This document shows, piece after piece, positions 63,347 through 64,000 of a DNA stretch of 64,000 bases; positions within the stretch are counted from its first letter, which is position 1; the number at the start of each line of letters is the position of its first letter. This DNA comes from Arthrobacter sp. B6. GTDB taxonomy: Bacteria > Actinomycetota > Actinomycetes > Actinomycetales > Micrococcaceae. Both the position numbers and the translations under genes were made by a program. The notes under the pieces were generated by a model, which saw nothing but the letters and a program-made list of their open reading frames with translations, did not search any database and was not told where the DNA came from. The DNA lies in contig NZ_KV467168.1 in NCBI RefSeq assembly GCF_001663775.1, positions 348,420 through 412,419 on the forward strand. Direction: 5' to 3'.

Positions 63347-63971
63347 GTGTTCCTCCTGCAAGTCTTTGGGCGACGCTGGCTCTGGCCTCGAGGTTTTCCG
63401 GGGTAACCGTGCCGAGAGCGAGCAGCATTCGTTCCGTGACTTCGCCCACGGCACCCATGCCGTTTACTCGGGCAAGGATCCCACGGTCAGCGTAGATGGC
63501 TACCATGGCTTCGGTTTGCTCGTGGTAGAGATCAAGTCGGTGGCGGATGACTACTTCGGTGTCATCGCTGCGGCCTGCTTCTTGCGCTCGTATTAGCAAC
63601 CGCCGGACAAGTTCCTCGTCCACCGCAGTGACTTGCAGGACGGCGTCGATTCGCTGGCCACTATCGGCGAGAATCTGGTCGAGATAATCCACCTGAGCTC
63701 GGGTGCGGGGGTAGCCATCCAAAAGAAAGCCATTGCTGACGTCTGCCTCGTTGAGGCGGGTCCGTACCATCCTGTTGGTCACACCGTGCGGGACGAAGTC
63801 TCCTGCCTCCATGTAGATTTTTGCTTCCATGCCAAGGGGCGATTCGCTCTTTACGTGGGCGCGGAAGATATCACCGGTGGAAACCGGCACGATGCCGAGG
63901 TGGTCGGCAATGCGCCCCGCCTGGGTGCCCTTGCCCGAGCCCGGAGGCCCGATTATCAAAACATTACTCAT
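63339..63971 (-). CDS. adk: Adenylate kinase
   Basis: The 210-residue protein has Walker A GPPGSGKGTQ (8-17), the NMP-binding STGDIFRAHV, GFLLDGYPRTRAQ, and the short-lid pattern GRSDDTEVVIRHRLDLY common in actinobacteria. It catalyses ATP + AMP to 2 ADP. The housekeeping adk usually follows secY in the ribosomal protein operon; here it is coupled to pobA, so this may be a second copy. GAAGGG precedes the ATG. Confidence 0.92.
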   Translation of the reverse strand: MSNVLIIGPPGSGKGTQAGRIADHLGIVPVSTGDIFRAHVKSESPLGMEAKIYMEAGDFVPHGVTNRMVRTRLNEADVSNGFLLDGYPRTRAQVDYLDQILADSGQRIDAVLQVTAVDEELVRRLLIRAQEAGRSDDTEVVIRHRLDLYHEQTEAMVAIYADRGILARVNGMGAVGEVTERMLLALGTVTPENLEARASVAQRLAGGTLV

Positions 63972-64000
63972 GGCCGGAGCCCTTCATTAAGTGTTGGGTT

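Overview
The window looks like chromosomal DNA of a high-GC Gram-positive actinobacterium, probably of the Arthrobacter/Pseudarthrobacter group. This is inferred from codon usage, GTG/TTG starts, actinobacterial domain styles (a DppC-DppD fusion, MHS and CynX-type transporters, PobA) and the density of LacI-regulated sugar loci. No rRNA, intact tRNA, insertion sequence or CRISPR array was seen.

Region 1 (1-18.3 kb) is a leftward glycoside-utilisation operon: SBP, DppB, DppC-DppD fusion, DppF, alpha-L-rhamnosidase (GH78), GH43 enzyme, DUF5605 enzyme, MFS transporter, second DUF5605 enzyme, Gfo/Idh oxidoreductase and a GH2 enzyme cut by the window edge. A divergent LacI regulator sits at its head. 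Operators with the core GCAACGTTG lie just downstream of sigma70-like promoters at 5.6, 17.0 and 21.1 kb.

Region 2 (18.5-30.4 kb) holds a GH3 enzyme, a truncated GH43 gene, a second LacI regulator and a secreted tannase-like hydrolase with its own operator pair. A decayed stretch follows, with a broken formylglycine-generating enzyme and a broken copy of the debranching-type gene found intact at 59 kb. Then come a head-to-head LysR/MFS pair and a saccharopine-dehydrogenase-like protein.

Region 3 (31-48.1 kb) is a second sugar system. It has an ABC importer (SBP plus two permeases), three Gfo/Idh oxidoreductases, two AP-endonuclease-2-type TIM-barrel isomerases, two VOC proteins, two SDRs, a KDPG-type aldolase, a P-loop kinase, two MFS transporters and a third LacI regulator. 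Four promoters carry paired or tandem copies of the degenerate operator TGCAACCGATCTCA. Three transcripts begin with short ORFs whose stop codons overlap the next start as ATGA. The gene set resembles pathways that work through keto-sugar intermediates, but the substrate is unknown.

Region 4 (48.5-56.3 kb) is a compact sugar-acid module: GntR regulator, DapA-family lyase, galactonate-dehydratase-like enolase, and divergently an SBP, two permeases and an aldehyde dehydrogenase. Together these would take an aldonate or aldarate through a 2-keto-3-deoxy acid and a semialdehyde to 2-oxoglutarate.

Region 5 (56.3-64 kb) opens with 1.7 kb lacking genes that carries two matching palindromes and the 3' end of a tRNA, possibly a scar of an integrated element. 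It continues with a histidine phosphatase, an intact debranching-type glucosidase, small hypothetical genes, 4-hydroxybenzoate 3-monooxygenase (pobA) and an adenylate kinase gene overlapping pobA.
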